Assembly (NCBI GenBank): GCA_034508935.3
Contig: CM067444.1
Span: forward strand, 19,418,201 to 19,482,200
Length of the DNA: 64,000 nt
Direction of reading: 5' to 3'
Source: Berghia stephanieae
Taxonomy: Eukaryota > Mollusca > Gastropoda > Nudibranchia > Aeolidiidae
The notes under the pieces are model-generated. The model searched no databases, had not been told where the DNA came from, and was given only the letters and a program-made list of their open reading frames with translations. Position 1 is the first letter of the stretch. Each line of letters begins with the position of its first letter. The position numbers and the translations under genes were made by a program. Below, one piece after another: positions 10,155 through 20,117 of this stretch.

Positions 10155-10500
10155 TTGTTTGTTTGTTTGTTTGTTGTTGCTTTAGGTCTCTTCCAACACA
10201 ATTGAGGTTATATGAGAGACCGCTGAAACAAAAAAACAAACAATCTAACAAAAATAATACAAATGTAAATCAAAATCATAACCTAAAGATATCACAAGCT
10301 AAATTATAAATAACCAAGAACAAACAGGCAGAAGATTTACAGAAAAAAAAAATATCCCCTGTCAAAAATACAATCACAAACCAAAGAAGCAGGATAGGCT
10401 AGTGAAGAGAAGAAGAAACGACATCACTATCGGATCGTACACCCATGCGAACATCATAGGTATATGATTCAAGGGTGATGCTCCCATCCAACCACCCGCG
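10155..10500 (-). repeat. SINE-like retroposon, family C, with 12-bp target duplication
   Basis: A 346-bp element on the minus strand flanked by perfect AGTTGTGATTAT repeats (10143-10154 and 10501-10512). Its 5' end (at 10500) reads GCGGGTGGTTGGATGGGAGC and its 3' end is a GGTCTCT...AAGAGACC hairpin followed by a (CAAA)n tail. TTGGATGGGAG is identical to part of the 3' half of eukaryotic 5S rRNA; whether the head really derives from 5S is unproven. Other copies lie at 19122-19470 and 30195-30528. Confidence 0.85.
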
Positions 10501-10679
10501 AGTTGTGATTATAATTATAATACGAATTTTATCAAGACCACCCACATTTACCTCCCTCAAATCCTGTGTAAAATACTCAAATTGGAAAACTAAAAAACAC
10601 GGAAATCTTGAACAAACAGGCATGGTCCCGACATGTTCGAAATTCCCATGCTCGAGCGTACTGTATTGATCACCAATAA

Positions 10680-11039
10680 CAGAGATGCCAACCTAGCCTT
10701 TTGAAAACCCATATTTTCAAGACCAAAAACCTGTATTTACTGCGCCGTGCAGAAATCAATATCAACCCGAAAAGGTCGAATTGGACTTCGTTAACTCGTA
10801 CTCGAAAAAGGGCAGTGAATTACTTATAGTTATATAGCAGTAGGCTGGGCAAGATTCGCAAAATTCAGTATCGATAATGAAAGCTCTTCTGCATGAAAAC
10901 ACTTTTCATGTTGTGATCGTAATTTCGTGGATTTTTCACTTCAACCATATCCCGTATTTTTCATGATAAAACCGTGTGCCCGTACTTCGGAAGAAAAACC
11001 GTACAGACCACGGGAAACCTTACCTGGTTGGCATCTCTG
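10680..11039. mobile_element. MITE with 14-bp inverted ends
   Basis: A 360-bp element starting CAGAGATGCCAACC and ending with the exact reverse complement GGTTGGCATCTCTG. It is flanked by CAATAA on both sides (10674-10679 and 11040-11045). No open frame of transposase type. The CAGAG start recalls hAT elements, but those normally make 8-bp duplications, so the superfamily is left open. Confidence 0.8.
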
Positions 11040-11082
11040 CAATAAAGATGTAATCTAATGAAGATTTCAAAACATTACTAAC

Positions 11083-11218
11083 CAGTTTCAAAAAGTGCAT
11101 GCAGATACTCTGCTCTGCTGGCACAGATGATGGTTTGCTGATTAATAAGATTGCCACAACACATCTTGAGCCAGCTATCTTTCTTGATTGTCAGGACACC
11201 AGTACCGTCAACTGGACT
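11083..11218 (-). CDS. Possible exon of an unidentified minus-strand gene
   Basis: The minus strand is open for 45 codons between a possible acceptor (CATGAAAG|AGTCC) and a good donor (ACTG|GTTAGT). It reads VDGTGVLTIKKDSWLKMCC, then GNLINQQTIICASRAEYL and HALFET. The composition is protein-like and the frame is not shared with a repeat. I do not recognise the family. Frame linkage to 11552-11648 fails with the sites I can see. Confidence 0.28.
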
Positions 11219-11302
11219 CTTTCATGTTAGCTGTCAATGAAAAAAAAAAAAAAAATTAAATTCACTGCAGTGAAAATGGCACATACCAATGTCATTGTTT
11301 AA

Positions 11303-11304
<2 letters not shown>

Positions 11305-11349
<45 letters not shown>

Positions 11350-11371
11350 TAATATAATAATAATAATAATA

Positions 11372-11414
<43 letters not shown>

Positions 11415-11426
11415 TAAATAATAATA

Positions 11427-11485
<59 letters not shown>

Positions 11486-11506
11486 TAATAAATAAATAAC
11501 AAATGC
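11305..11506. repeat. (ATT/TAA)n microsatellite
   Basis: About 200 bp of imperfect TAA repeats. All open frames across it (poly-Tyr/Ile/Leu on -) are artefacts. Confidence 0.95.
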
Positions 11507-11551
11507 ATTTGTTAAAAAAGTAATGGTTAAAATGATATCGTTTTTCATTAC

Positions 11552-11648
11552 AGTATCTTATATCATTGTCATTATCATCATCATGAGGCATCTCAATTTC
11601 ATTCCAAAGTTCTAAAAATTGTGTCACCGCTTCCACTGCTGCTGAAAA
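11552..11648 (-). CDS. Possible exon of an unidentified minus-strand gene
   Basis: Follows an acceptor (ACTGGGCAG) at 11649-11657 and reads FSAAVEAVTQFLELWNEIEM then PHDDDNDND. It is in phase 0 with the candidate upstream exon ending at 11938, so joining gives ...RQDSVE/FSAAVEAV.... The downstream donor (ACT|GTAATG) is uncertain. Family unknown. Confidence 0.28.
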
Positions 11649-11937
11649 CTGCCCAGTTGTTACAGTTACAATTACAATGCACACAATTACACTTACACAG
11701 TATTAGAAGTAAAATCAACGAAGGATTAATCCATAAAGATCACATTGGAATGTAGAACACATGGCACACGTGACAGTCGGCAAGGCGTGTTGTTATTACA
11801 GTACAATTACATTCTCATTCATTCATCTATCTCCTCATACTCATATCGCCATCGGCATTGCTCGATATACACTTCACTGTCCTGAGTCCGAGCCTTGTTA
11901 AAAACAAAAACAAAAAGAAGAAAAGTCAAATTCTTAC

Positions 11938-12054
11938 CTCTACAGAATCCTGACGAATAAAAATGGTATCAGTCTCAGTCTGCAATTGGTTAACTGCATT
12001 TTTGCAATTGTTGATAAGATGAAAAAGTGCTTGGAAATCAAGAGTCACAATCAT
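11938..12054 (-). CDS. Possible first coding exon, divergent from RPLP2
   Basis: From an ATG at 12054 the minus strand reads MIVTLDFQALFHLINNCKN then AVNQLQTETDTIFIRQDSVE, ending at a strong donor (GTAGAG|GTAAGAA). The frame is also open upstream to 12144, so the start is not fixed. It would place a gene head-to-head with RPLP2, the ATGs being about 0.77 kb apart. The product is not recognised. Confidence rests on the splice site, the phase match with 11648 and the position, not on homology. Confidence 0.33.
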
Positions 12055-12827
12055 TGACAATCGAACAAAACAATCATGGCTTCGGGTTGGCGCCACGGTC
12101 GACCGGATGTGACCTTTGACACGACCGGGGGTCACAAGACCCAAGGATAATCCCGGCGGAGAATAAGAAAAAAGGGTTATTTTCCGCCCGGCGGAAAATA
12201 CTCACTCCCATTTAACACACGATGAAAGTAAATAGTGATCAAATGTCAAATCCACCTTTTTTTAAAAAGCAAATGGATCAATGAAATTTCTTTTGTCACT
12301 TTGAACTGAAGACTGGCAATTCGACTTTTTATTATCAACCACAATTTTGAGGATATTTATGATGGGTGGGAATTTGTTTATTTCGCGGACGAATTCCTAG
12401 GCCAAGGTGTTGTTCGGCCCAAAGCCCAAAACCGAAAACACCTGTTATTTTCCTATCTTCTTCACACAAGACAATATAATTTATTATCACACGACCACAA
12501 AATTAGATCCAACAACATATTCGAATCTCCATCTTGATCATTCGTTCACATCTTGAAATCTATCAGCTTATGTCAGATTCATTTAATGAGAATAGTTCTG
12601 TCCCTGTTTATTGTATTATTTACAGTTAAATATATTTTATAAAGTTCCTGGAATCTCTCTCTCTCTCTCTCTCTCTCTGAGTTGTCGTCATCCATTATCT
12701 TGTGTTGACACTAAACTGTTTTTTTTCTCTTTCTCTCCAATGGGAGTCAAAAGTGCTCTTCGAATAAACTATTTTACTTGATGACTAGTTTTACCTTATC
12801 ATTGGTTATCTTTATTAGTTCCTCAGA
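12055..12827. promoter_or_regulatory. Upstream region of RPLP2, possible shared promoter
   Basis: The RPLP2 ATG lies one base after a splice acceptor (TTCCTCAG|A), so a non-coding first exon must lie upstream, as is usual in ribosomal protein genes. I could not place its start: pyrimidine runs occur at about 12658-12679 and 12718-12738, but no unambiguous 5'-TOP start was identified. The region holds the GC-rich palindrome at 12178-12200. Confidence 0.5.
12178..12200. promoter_or_regulatory. Perfect 11-bp inverted repeat resembling a double E2F site
   Basis: TATTTTCCGCC, a central C, then GGCGGAAAATA. TTTTCCGCC resembles the E2F/DP consensus (TTTSSCGC). It is GC-rich in an AT-rich setting and lies between two possible divergent starts. 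Function is inferred from the motif only. Confidence 0.4.
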
Positions 12828-15611
12828 ATGCGTTACGTTGCCGCTTACCTTTTGGCTGCCCTCGGAGGCAATGAATCACCATCTGCTAAAGACATTGAAA
12901 AGATTTTGGGCAGTGTGGGCATTGAGGCTGAAGCTGACAAAGTGAAGAAAATTATCTCTGAGTTGAATGGCAAGAACTTGGAAGAGTTGATTGCTGCTGG
13001 TAAGAATTAATTGATATGTATCGCTGACGCAAAGGAGATGCTCATTGTTAACTTTGGTCCTAATCAAGTACTGCTTTACTAATTAATAAGTAAGATTTCA
13101 CTAAGTGTTGTCTTTCCTCATGCCAACACACACATGTAGCAAAGACTAGAAAAAATACTTTTTAAATTTAAAAAATATATTTGTATCCTGCTGACTTTTC
13201 AATATGAAATTCCATCCATTGACGATTGATAAGGAGGGGGGGGGGGGGGGGGTGTGTTGTTCAAAGCTTTTATAGTCTTGCAAGGAAAAATATGTTAGTA
13301 ATATTGACACATTTCCAACTTTTTATGAACATAGACCTTGTCCCTTATTTACTTGAGTTCAGAATGAATCTTGATAAATTAGTAGAAATTAATTTGGGAA
13401 TTCTAGAACACATTGTTTTGCTCTCAGTTGATTTACTCTGTGTTATTTGCCTTCTGGGTAAATGTCTTGTTTTTTATTTTTTTTTGCGCCTTGAGCATGG
13501 AGTATACTCTGTTCTCAGATCTTATGCTTTCGCTGCATTATTGTTTAGTGATAATAATATTAAAACATCATCTTTGACAGTGAGATATTCAATCAGATGC
13601 TTAACTGCTTATAGAAATTATATTATACACCCCCTTTTCTAATTTTATGACATAACCAATCTTTTTTTTTTTTCCCTCCAGGATCTGAGAAACTTGCCTC
13701 TGTTCCATCTGGTGGTGGTGCAGCTCCAGCCGCTGGAGGTGCCCCAGCTGCAGGCGGCAGTGCACCTGCTGCTGAAGGTATGTATTTGTTTTACAATTGA
13801 TGTTATGCTATCAATTTGTTTTTAGAATTTTAATACATTGCCAAACTGTACATGTCATTAAGGATTAGTTCTGTTTTTCAACTTTGGTTGACCCAAGTTT
13901 TTTTGGTTTAGGTTTGATAGGATTATTCCTCCTGTTCGACGGGGATGGGTCACCATTTTCACCACATAGTACTCAATCCGAGCATATGTGTTGTTGCCTG
14001 TGAAATTGTGCCACATGATGATAGGTACTTTGGTAAAAAATTCAAATTGGATTGAGCTCAATGAAACCTATATCATTTTAAAGTGCTTTTCAACACGATT
14101 CTAATGATACCAAAATTGTGAAAATCAGATAAGCAGAAAAAAGTTATGTTAGTTTAAAGGCTGAAAAATGGTCTTCTATTTGCCTTTGTTATTTACTGAC
14201 GGACTTTTGTGACCTGAAAATTGTTGCATTTCCGGTAGTAACCACCATTTGGATTTCAAAACTGGTCTAAAATGGCCGCTAAGATTTGAGTAAGGATTTT
14301 ACTGGAACGAATTTCATGGATGCAGGTATACAACTTTGCCATGAATTTAATTTTATAAAAAAGTTAAGATGTTAAATAAACGTGCCAGCATGAAATTTTG
14401 ATTTACCAAGTTCTAATCTTTTAATTATCCAAAGCTAAATTATACCCTATTTTATCCATAATCAAAAGTTATACTAAATTGTCATTGTTTTTAAAATAAA
14501 TTACACCAAACGATAGAGTAATTTCTCCTGAAGAAAATAAGACACAAATCATTAAAATCCATCCATAAACAAAAAATCTATGGAACTTTTTCTGAGACCC
14601 ATCACTCAAAAGTCCAAAAAATCGGGTCACAGCCACTAGGCCATTTATCGGCTCCCTGCTGGAGTCCCAAATGGACGTTTACCAAAGTACCTAATGATGA
14701 ATTTAAAAATGTTCATAACATGGATAGGGCCGTTTTTGTTTTTTTTTTTTGGTGGGGGAGTGGGGATGGGGATAACATACCTTGAATAGAGCAATGTGTG
14801 CCTTAATTGGTGGAGACGATTAGGGGGCAGGCGCTGGTGTGAGATAAGAATTTGAAACTGCCAGATTACAGGTCAGACATGTGACAGGGGTTACAGAATA
14901 TTTTGGATATAATCTTCACAGCATTTTCGCTGTCTGCATCATAATGGATGAGCAGGCATTGGTGTAATTTATTCAATTTACCACAGATGTTGATCCAATA
15001 TACTAAAAACAATAAAAAATTAAAAGCCAGTTATGAATTAATCTTTGACAGGTTTTATTGGTAAACAAAAATCTTTCTAATTGACATTGATGTCATACTC
15101 CACCCAGCAATAGCAGGAGTTATCAATGTTGCTCAATGAAATAGAATATGCACTCCTAGTTCAAAGAATATTGTGATGTCATTTTGCACAGCATTATATA
15201 TCTGTCCACTCCGCTTAAGTGAAAATTCAGGTTTAAAAAATAGAGGTAGATCTAGTGATGCTGACTGGATTCTGAGAACCACTTTTGTAATTAGCTCTCT
15301 TTTTAAAATAGGAAAGTCAGGAAAGGGTATTGGAATCAGCCAATGGCAGCACTTAGTGACTTAAACTGCAGGGATTCATTGGATCCAGACTGCGAGGGTG
15401 CTAAATCTGCTTGTTTGGTTCTTTGTTCTTCCATTTTCTAACATGCAGTGGTTTACCCATTTTCAATGTAATATACATTCTCTGAGCACCAATTTGTCTT
15501 GACAAACATTCTTATCCATTATTTCATTTTCTTATTTTAACAGAGAAAAAAGAGGAGGAGAAATCAGAGTCTGAATCTGACGACGACATGGGCTTTGGAT
15601 TGTTTGATTAA
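12828..15611 (+). CDS. RPLP2: 60S acidic ribosomal protein P2 (stalk protein), 3 coding exons
   Basis: RPLP2 forms the flexible lateral stalk of the large ribosomal subunit with P0 and P1, and its C-terminal tail recruits and activates translation factor GTPases. Coding exons: 12828-12999, 13682-13777 and 15544-15611, with GT-AG introns (CTG|GTAAGA...CCAG|GATCTG; GAAG|GTATGT...ACAG|AGAAAA). They join in frame to 111 residues, close to the usual 113-115. The N-terminal helical dimerisation domain starts [20 protein letters not shown] and continues through [19 protein letters not shown]. An Ala/Gly/Pro hinge follows ([20 protein letters not shown]). An acidic segment ends in the invariant [11 protein letters not shown]. 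The ATG lies one base past an acceptor, so a 5' UTR exon is expected upstream. Nothing broken is seen. P1 is excluded by the [10 protein letters not shown] start. Confidence 0.97.
13000..13681 (+). other. RPLP2 intron after coding exon 1
   Basis: 682-bp GT-AG intron with a poly-G run (about 13217-13252) and a poly-T/pyrimidine tract before the acceptor. The open frame at 13226-13642 lies within it and shows no homology. Confidence 0.85.
13778..15543 (+). other. RPLP2 intron after coding exon 2
   Basis: 1.77-kb GT-AG intron. It contains a loose inverted repeat (ATGATAGGTACTTTGGTAAA near 14018 against TTTACCAAAGTACCTAATGAT near 14679) that could be the ends of an old MITE. No gene seen. Confidence 0.8.
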
Positions 15612-15638
15612 TTGTGAAAGTTAAAACTGTTTCATGTC

Positions 15639-15644
15639 AATAAA
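15639..15644 (+). terminator. RPLP2 polyadenylation signal
   Basis: AATAAA 28 bases after the TAA stop, within TGTCAATAAATGCC. A short 3' UTR is normal for ribosomal protein genes. Confidence 0.85.
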
Positions 15645-15818
15645 TGCCCCAAAATAATGGATGTGTTCATGTATTTTATATTCTTTAGTTCATGTTGTAA
15701 TGATATTACAGTGGAATCCGCATAATGTCAACTTCTGATTAACTTGACCATAGTGTGATATGGATGTCTCCGTACGTCTCTCTCTTAACCTGGCCTCCCC
15801 CACAAGGGCTTGGGGAGC

Positions 15819-16490
15819 GTTCACATATTATGTCAACACTTTGGAGGGGAGGGGGGGTCTGCCAAATGTTGACAAGTGTTGACATGGGGGAGGGGGGGGG
15901 GGGGGGGTTCATACCCAAGATGATGTCATCAAAAATTTGGTTATACAAATAGAATAAAAACACACTCAAGAAAAACACTGTAAAAGTTGAAGCGGATTAG
16001 TAACATATATGTTATTATTCGGATAGGACATCAGTCTTCACAAATTACTTTTTACCAGATCAGGTGATCCACCTACACCTATTCATTGCTGGGTGGACAG
16101 GGGGCCCCCGAAAAAAAAAATGTGGCTGCGATGGGAATCAACTGAGTTGTCAGGTCTTCAGCCGCGCTCTTACAACTGAACTACCCTAAACATGTCTACA
16201 TCTTCAAAATGGACTTTTTTTTTTTTTGTTAACATCATGTAATGCTGGCTACCAGTATTGAACAGAGACAAAGAGGTATATATCAAATTTCACACCTTTT
16301 GGCACTCAGTTGTTTTTACCTCTTTTCCTCTGTTCAATAGCCACCATCACATGACTTTCACGAAAAATAGTCCATTTTGATGATGTCATCATATTGGGGG
16401 GGGGGGGGGGGGGGGTCAAGTCAATGATGACATGAGGGGGGGGGGTCTAAAAATGCTAATTTTTTGTTGACATAATATGTGAACGCTCCC
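15819..16490. mobile_element. Foldback-type MITE with long inverted ends, disrupted inside
   Basis: Ends match as inverted repeats over about 25 bp: GGAGCGTTCACATATTATG at 15819 and its complement CATAATATGTGAACGCTCC ending at 16490. CTTGG lies on both flanks (a possible 5-bp target duplication). The interior has a second inverted repeat: CAAAATGGACTTTTT at 16206 with AAAAATAGTCCATTTTG near 16364, and TTGAACAGAG at 16258 with CTCTGTTCAA near 16330. A tRNA-like segment lies at 16085-16195. The superfamily is uncertain. Confidence 0.72.
16085..16195 (-). repeat. tRNA-like segment (SINE head or tRNA remnant)
   Basis: On the minus strand: GGGTAGTTCAGTTGTAAGAG (A-box type), then CAACTCAG and GTTGATTCCCATCGC (B-box type). 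A poly-A/C run lies downstream in that orientation. No complete cloverleaf with an intact acceptor stem was confirmed, so a functional tRNA gene is not claimed. Confidence 0.5.
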
Positions 16491-16517
16491 TTGGAAGGGG
16501 ATATTCCTTACAGGGAG

Positions 16518-17040
16518 CTGGGTGGGGATCCTGACCTCCTATAGCGGGCAGGGAGGTACATACTGTGTCTTCTATACCCTTATATCTCTTTTCCAACATG
16601 CTTTCTGCCTTTGTCTTGGAATGAGATTACTTGGTTTTTTCCTGGCCCTGGTCGGAGTCCTTGCTGGGAGGGAAACAGTCAAATGCTTAGTTATTGTTTT
16701 GGGAGATGATATTTTTTTCCTTGTAAATCATCTGTTATGTATTATTATTTTTATTTTGAATGTATAATGTAAGCATTTGAGTGTGTTCCTCTTTGTTGGA
16801 TTTTGTGCTTGTGTCTGGATGAGACTTGTAGGTGATTTCAAACTAAGTACATTGGTGGTATGCTCTTGGAATCTACATCTGATCACTATTTGTTCCCAGT
16901 TCCCCTTTGTCTTACTTTTTCTTGGGTGCTTTAATTGTAATTCTAGAACTTTTTACTATCCTATTTTCTTCCTTTTTACTGGCGCTGATATAACCTAAAT
17001 GTGTTGCAAGCGCCGTAAAACCCTTAAAAACAAAAACAAA
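16518..17040 (+). repeat. SINE-like retroposon, family B, full length with 12-bp target duplication
   Basis: A 523-bp element flanked by CCTTACAGGGAG at 16506-16517 and 17041-17052. It ends in a hairpin GGCGCT...AGCGCC followed by an A-rich tail (CCCTTAAAAACAAAAACAAA). No coding frame. A clear pol III head was not identified. Other copies: 17278-18970 (split), 32110-32590 (minus), 37335-37600 (minus) and the tail only at 59836-59880. Confidence 0.85.
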
Positions 17041-17052
17041 CCTTACAGGGAG

Positions 17053-17277
17053 GGGGGTCTTTTGCCACTGTGGGTTGTTGTTGGGGTTTCTGTTCCCCCT
17101 ATTTTGTTGTCCCTTCTTCATTTCTTGCTGGGTTTCTGTCCTTATCTCCTGGAGTAAAGTGTGCTCTTTTGCTCTTGCAAAATCTAGATTGTAAGAAAAT
17201 AATACATTCCAGCACGGTTTCCTCGGGACACGTAAAAACGTTAGATGATATGTTACATTGCCATGACATTTGATGAG
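17053..17277 (+). repeat. Older repeat unit E, copy 1
   Basis: Matches 19590-19845 (TTGTTGTCCCTTCTTCATTT, TTGCTCTTGCAAA(A/G)TCTAGATT, CCAGCACGGTTTCCT, ACATTGCCATG). In both copies it leads into the tRNA-like repeat D, here interrupted by the family B copy. Confidence 0.7.
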
Positions 17278-18970
17278 GAGGGTGGGGTTCCTTACCTTCC
17301 ATAGTGGTCAGGGAAGTACAGTAAAATTACTTTAAACCGAAAGAAGCTAAACCGAAAAATACCTTAAACCGCAAAGAATTTAATAAATTGTACTAGTTTC
17401 TTCATTATCTTTGTACTAATTCTTACGATGAACCGAAATACTTCTAAGAAGGACTTTCTTTAAACCGAAACAACTTGAAAGCACCTTCCCTTTCTCTCTC
17501 TCTATTTTTCTTCAAAAATTCGGGAAGGTGGCCCCATATAATAATGCCCGGCGATATTAAAACAAAGAGCGTAAGTATAAGATCAGGGTGAGGGGTGGGG
17601 GGAAGGTAAACACTTCAATCACTGCACTTGGGTTTGTTTGGCCATCACCACGACCGCAGACTGGAAAAGGAAGACAACGGGTGACTGGCAGGCGAAAAAT
17701 GAGGAAAGAGAGGGAGTTGGGGTGGAGAATCACGCAAGCGAGATGTTCTCGCTCGTGCGTTGATGCTTTGGAACTGACTGGATTTTCAACACGACATTAA
17801 GGAGGGGGGGGGGGGGGGGGGGGGGGGGGGTAGACAACTTACCATTGACATGCCATTTCATTTCCACTTTGATTGAATGGGTGTGTGGAGGGGGGGGGGG
17901 GGGGGGTTCTATGTAATTAGGCCTTTGAACCTAATGGCTTTTCAACAAAAGTATAGTAGACAGCTTAGCATTGACACGCCTTTTCATTTCCATTTCACTT
18001 CACCTCTGAGTAGCTGCGCATCATTCATTATCAATTATCGCACAAGAACTTTCGATCTTATTTTAGCTTTACATTTTACTAAAAGATGTCTAAAAGAAAG
18101 CACTGTGCTTACATGTTGGAGTTGAAATCAAAATACTATGTGAAGTCGATGAAAAAAAAGTTGATCAAGACGGAGATATGTAAAAAACACGGCATCCCGA
18201 ACCCAACTCTTTCAACAATTTTGAATTGAAAACGAAAACTCCCAAAAATATTTTAAAAACACACCCAAAAAAAAAAAAAATAATAACATTAAAAAAAAAA
18301 GATTTTTAAAATGGTTACGAAGACGGCATTTATTCAACAACTACATTTATGGGGAAACCCATGATACGATTAAATGAGCAAATTTCTTAAATAGTTGAAA
18401 AACATCGCAAAACGGGAACTTGCTTTAAACCAAAATGTCTTTAAACCGAAATGGTTTAGAAGGTCCCCAAAATTTCGGTTTAAAGTAATTCTACTGTACT
18501 TACTGTGTCTCCTACTCACCTATATCTGTTTTCCAACATGCTTTCTATCTTTGTCTTGGAATGAGATTACTTGGTTTTGTCCGGGCCCTGGTTGGGAGGG
18601 AAACAGTCAAAAGTGTTTAGTTAATAAGAGTGTTGGGAGATGATATTTTTTTCCTTGTAAATCATCTCTGTTATGCACTGCATTATGTTTCTTTATATTA
18701 TGTATTTGTAAAACATTTGAGTGTATTCCTCTTAGCAGGGTCCTGTGCTTGTGTCTGGATGAGACTTTTAGTGATCTCAAACTAAGTACTCTGATGGTGT
18801 GCTTTTGGAATCTACACCCGTTTCTTATTTGAACCAATTCCCCTTTGTCTCCCCTTTTCTTGGATGCTTTATTGTATTTCTTGAACTTTTTACTTTCCCA
18901 TTTTCTTCCTTTTTCCTGGCGCTGATATGACCTTAATGTGTTGCAAGCGCCGTAGAACCCTTAAAAACAA
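17278..18970 (+). repeat. SINE-like family B, second copy, split by a DNA transposon
   Basis: The left part (about 17278-17318) matches the start of the 16518 copy (GGGTGGGG..CCT...GGCAGGGAGGTA-like). The right part (18499-18970) continues exactly where the left stops (CTTACTGTGTCTCCTA...). It ends in GGCGCTGATATGACC...CAAGCGCC and CCCTTAAAAACAAAATC. The gap is filled by the transposon at 17319-18496. Confidence 0.82.
17319..18496 (+). mobile_element. Pogo/Tigger-like DNA transposon T1, internally deleted (1.18 kb)
   Basis: Inverted ends CAGTAAAATTACTTTAAACC at the left and, as complement, CAGTAGAATTACTTTAAACC at the right, with TA on both outer flanks (17317-17318, 18497-18498), as made by Tc1/mariner-group transposases. 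Near 18087 a short frame reads MSKRKHCAYMLELKSK...KKLIKTEICKKHGIPNPTL, which resembles the N-terminal CENP-B/psq helix-turn-helix of pogo/Tigger transposases and stops after about 50 codons. The catalytic DDE domain is absent, so the copy is non-autonomous. Its interior (17590-17910) is the source sequence of the satellite at 20.6-28 kb. Confidence 0.85.
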
Positions 18971-19121
18971 AATCAGGACGGTGGGCAGTGTGGCTCAACA
19001 GTATGGCCTTTGCATCGTACCTGAAAGAAACCAGTTCGAATATCCAGTGTTAATGGGGCCGTCAGTCAGCCACCTCTCCTTAGCTCAATTTGCCGCACTG
19101 TTGCGGCTGACACCTGGGTTA
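18971..19121 (+). repeat. tRNA-like repeat D, copy 1 (left part)
   Basis: GGGCAGTGTGGCTCAACAGT (A-box type), then CCAGTTCGAATATCC (B-box type), then a body ending ...GCGGCTGACACCTGGGTTA. It is interrupted by the family C insertion and resumes at 19471 (ACACCTGGGTTACTCCAGTG). Confidence 0.75.
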
Positions 19122-19470
19122 GCGGGTGGTTGGATGGGAGCATCACCCTTGAATGGTATACCTATGATGTTCGCATGGGTGTACGATCTGATAGTGATGT
19201 CGTTTCTTCTTCTCTTTACTAGCCTATCCTGCTTCTTTGGTTTGTGATTGTATTTTTGACAGGGGATATTTTTTTTTCTGTAAATCTTCTGCCTGTTTGT
19301 TCTTGGTTATTTATAATTTAGCTTATGATATCTTTAGGTTATGATTTTGATTTACATTTGTACTATTTTTGTTAGTGTTAGAATGCTTGTTTTTTTGTTT
19401 CAGCGGTCTCTCATATAACCTCAATTGTGTTGGAAGAGACCTAAAGCAACAAAAAAAAAAACAACAAAAA
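19122..19470 (+). repeat. SINE-like retroposon, family C, second copy
   Basis: 349 bp flanked by ACACCTGGGTTA at 19110-19121 and 19471-19482. It starts GCGGGTGGTTGGATGGGAGC and ends in GGTCTCTCATATAACC...AAGAGACC plus an A/C-rich tail. It sits inside repeat D. The open frame 18927-19247 crossing it is not a gene. Confidence 0.88.
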
Positions 19471-19589
19471 ACACCTGGGTTACTCCAGTGTTCCTTTTGA
19501 TTAAACCCTAAGACAAATTTCTGCTTGAGGATGAATAAAGGAAACATTTACTTTATTGATGTCATACGTGTGTGTCGGAGTGGGGTTCT

Positions 19590-19845
19590 ACTCTTCTCTA
19601 TTGCCTCACTCTGGGGGTTGTCGTTGGGACTTCTGCTCTCCCTAATTTGTTGTCCCTTCTTCATTTCTTGCTGGATTTCTGTCCTCATCTCCTGGAATGA
19701 AGTGTGCTGATTTGCTCTTGCAAAGTCTAGATTTGTACATTGTAAGATAATACACTCCAGCACGGTTTCCTTGAACTCCTTAGTTCATGCAAAAACGTTA
19801 AGATGGAACCATACATTGCCATGGCGTTGATGAGAGGAAGGGCAG
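19590..19845 (+). repeat. Older repeat unit E, copy 2
   Basis: Counterpart of 17053-17277. It continues without interruption into repeat D copy 2 (GATGAGAGGAAGGGCAGTGT), which shows the undisturbed E-D junction. Confidence 0.7.
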
Positions 19846-20117
19846 TGTGGCTCAACGGTATGGTCTTTGCAATTTACATCGTACCCAAAGATAACTACAG
19901 TAAAATTACTTTAAACCGAAAAATACCATAAACCGCAAAGAATTTAATAAATTGTGCTAGTTGCTTCATTATCTTTGTACAGTACTAATTCTTACGATGA
20001 ACCGAAATACTTCTTCTAAGCAGGACTTTCTTTAAACCGAAACAACTTGAGAGCACCTTCCCTTTTTCTCTCTATATTTTTCTTCAAAAATTCGGGAAGG
20101 AGGCCACACGTAATAAT

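Noticed and set aside
13226-13642. 138-residue frame in the RPLP2 intron
   Set aside because: Begins in a poly-G run, lies wholly inside a well-supported intron, and has no domain features.
14010-14700. MITE in the RPLP2 intron
   Set aside because: Only one inner inverted block (about 20 bp) matches; no outer ends or target duplication could be found.
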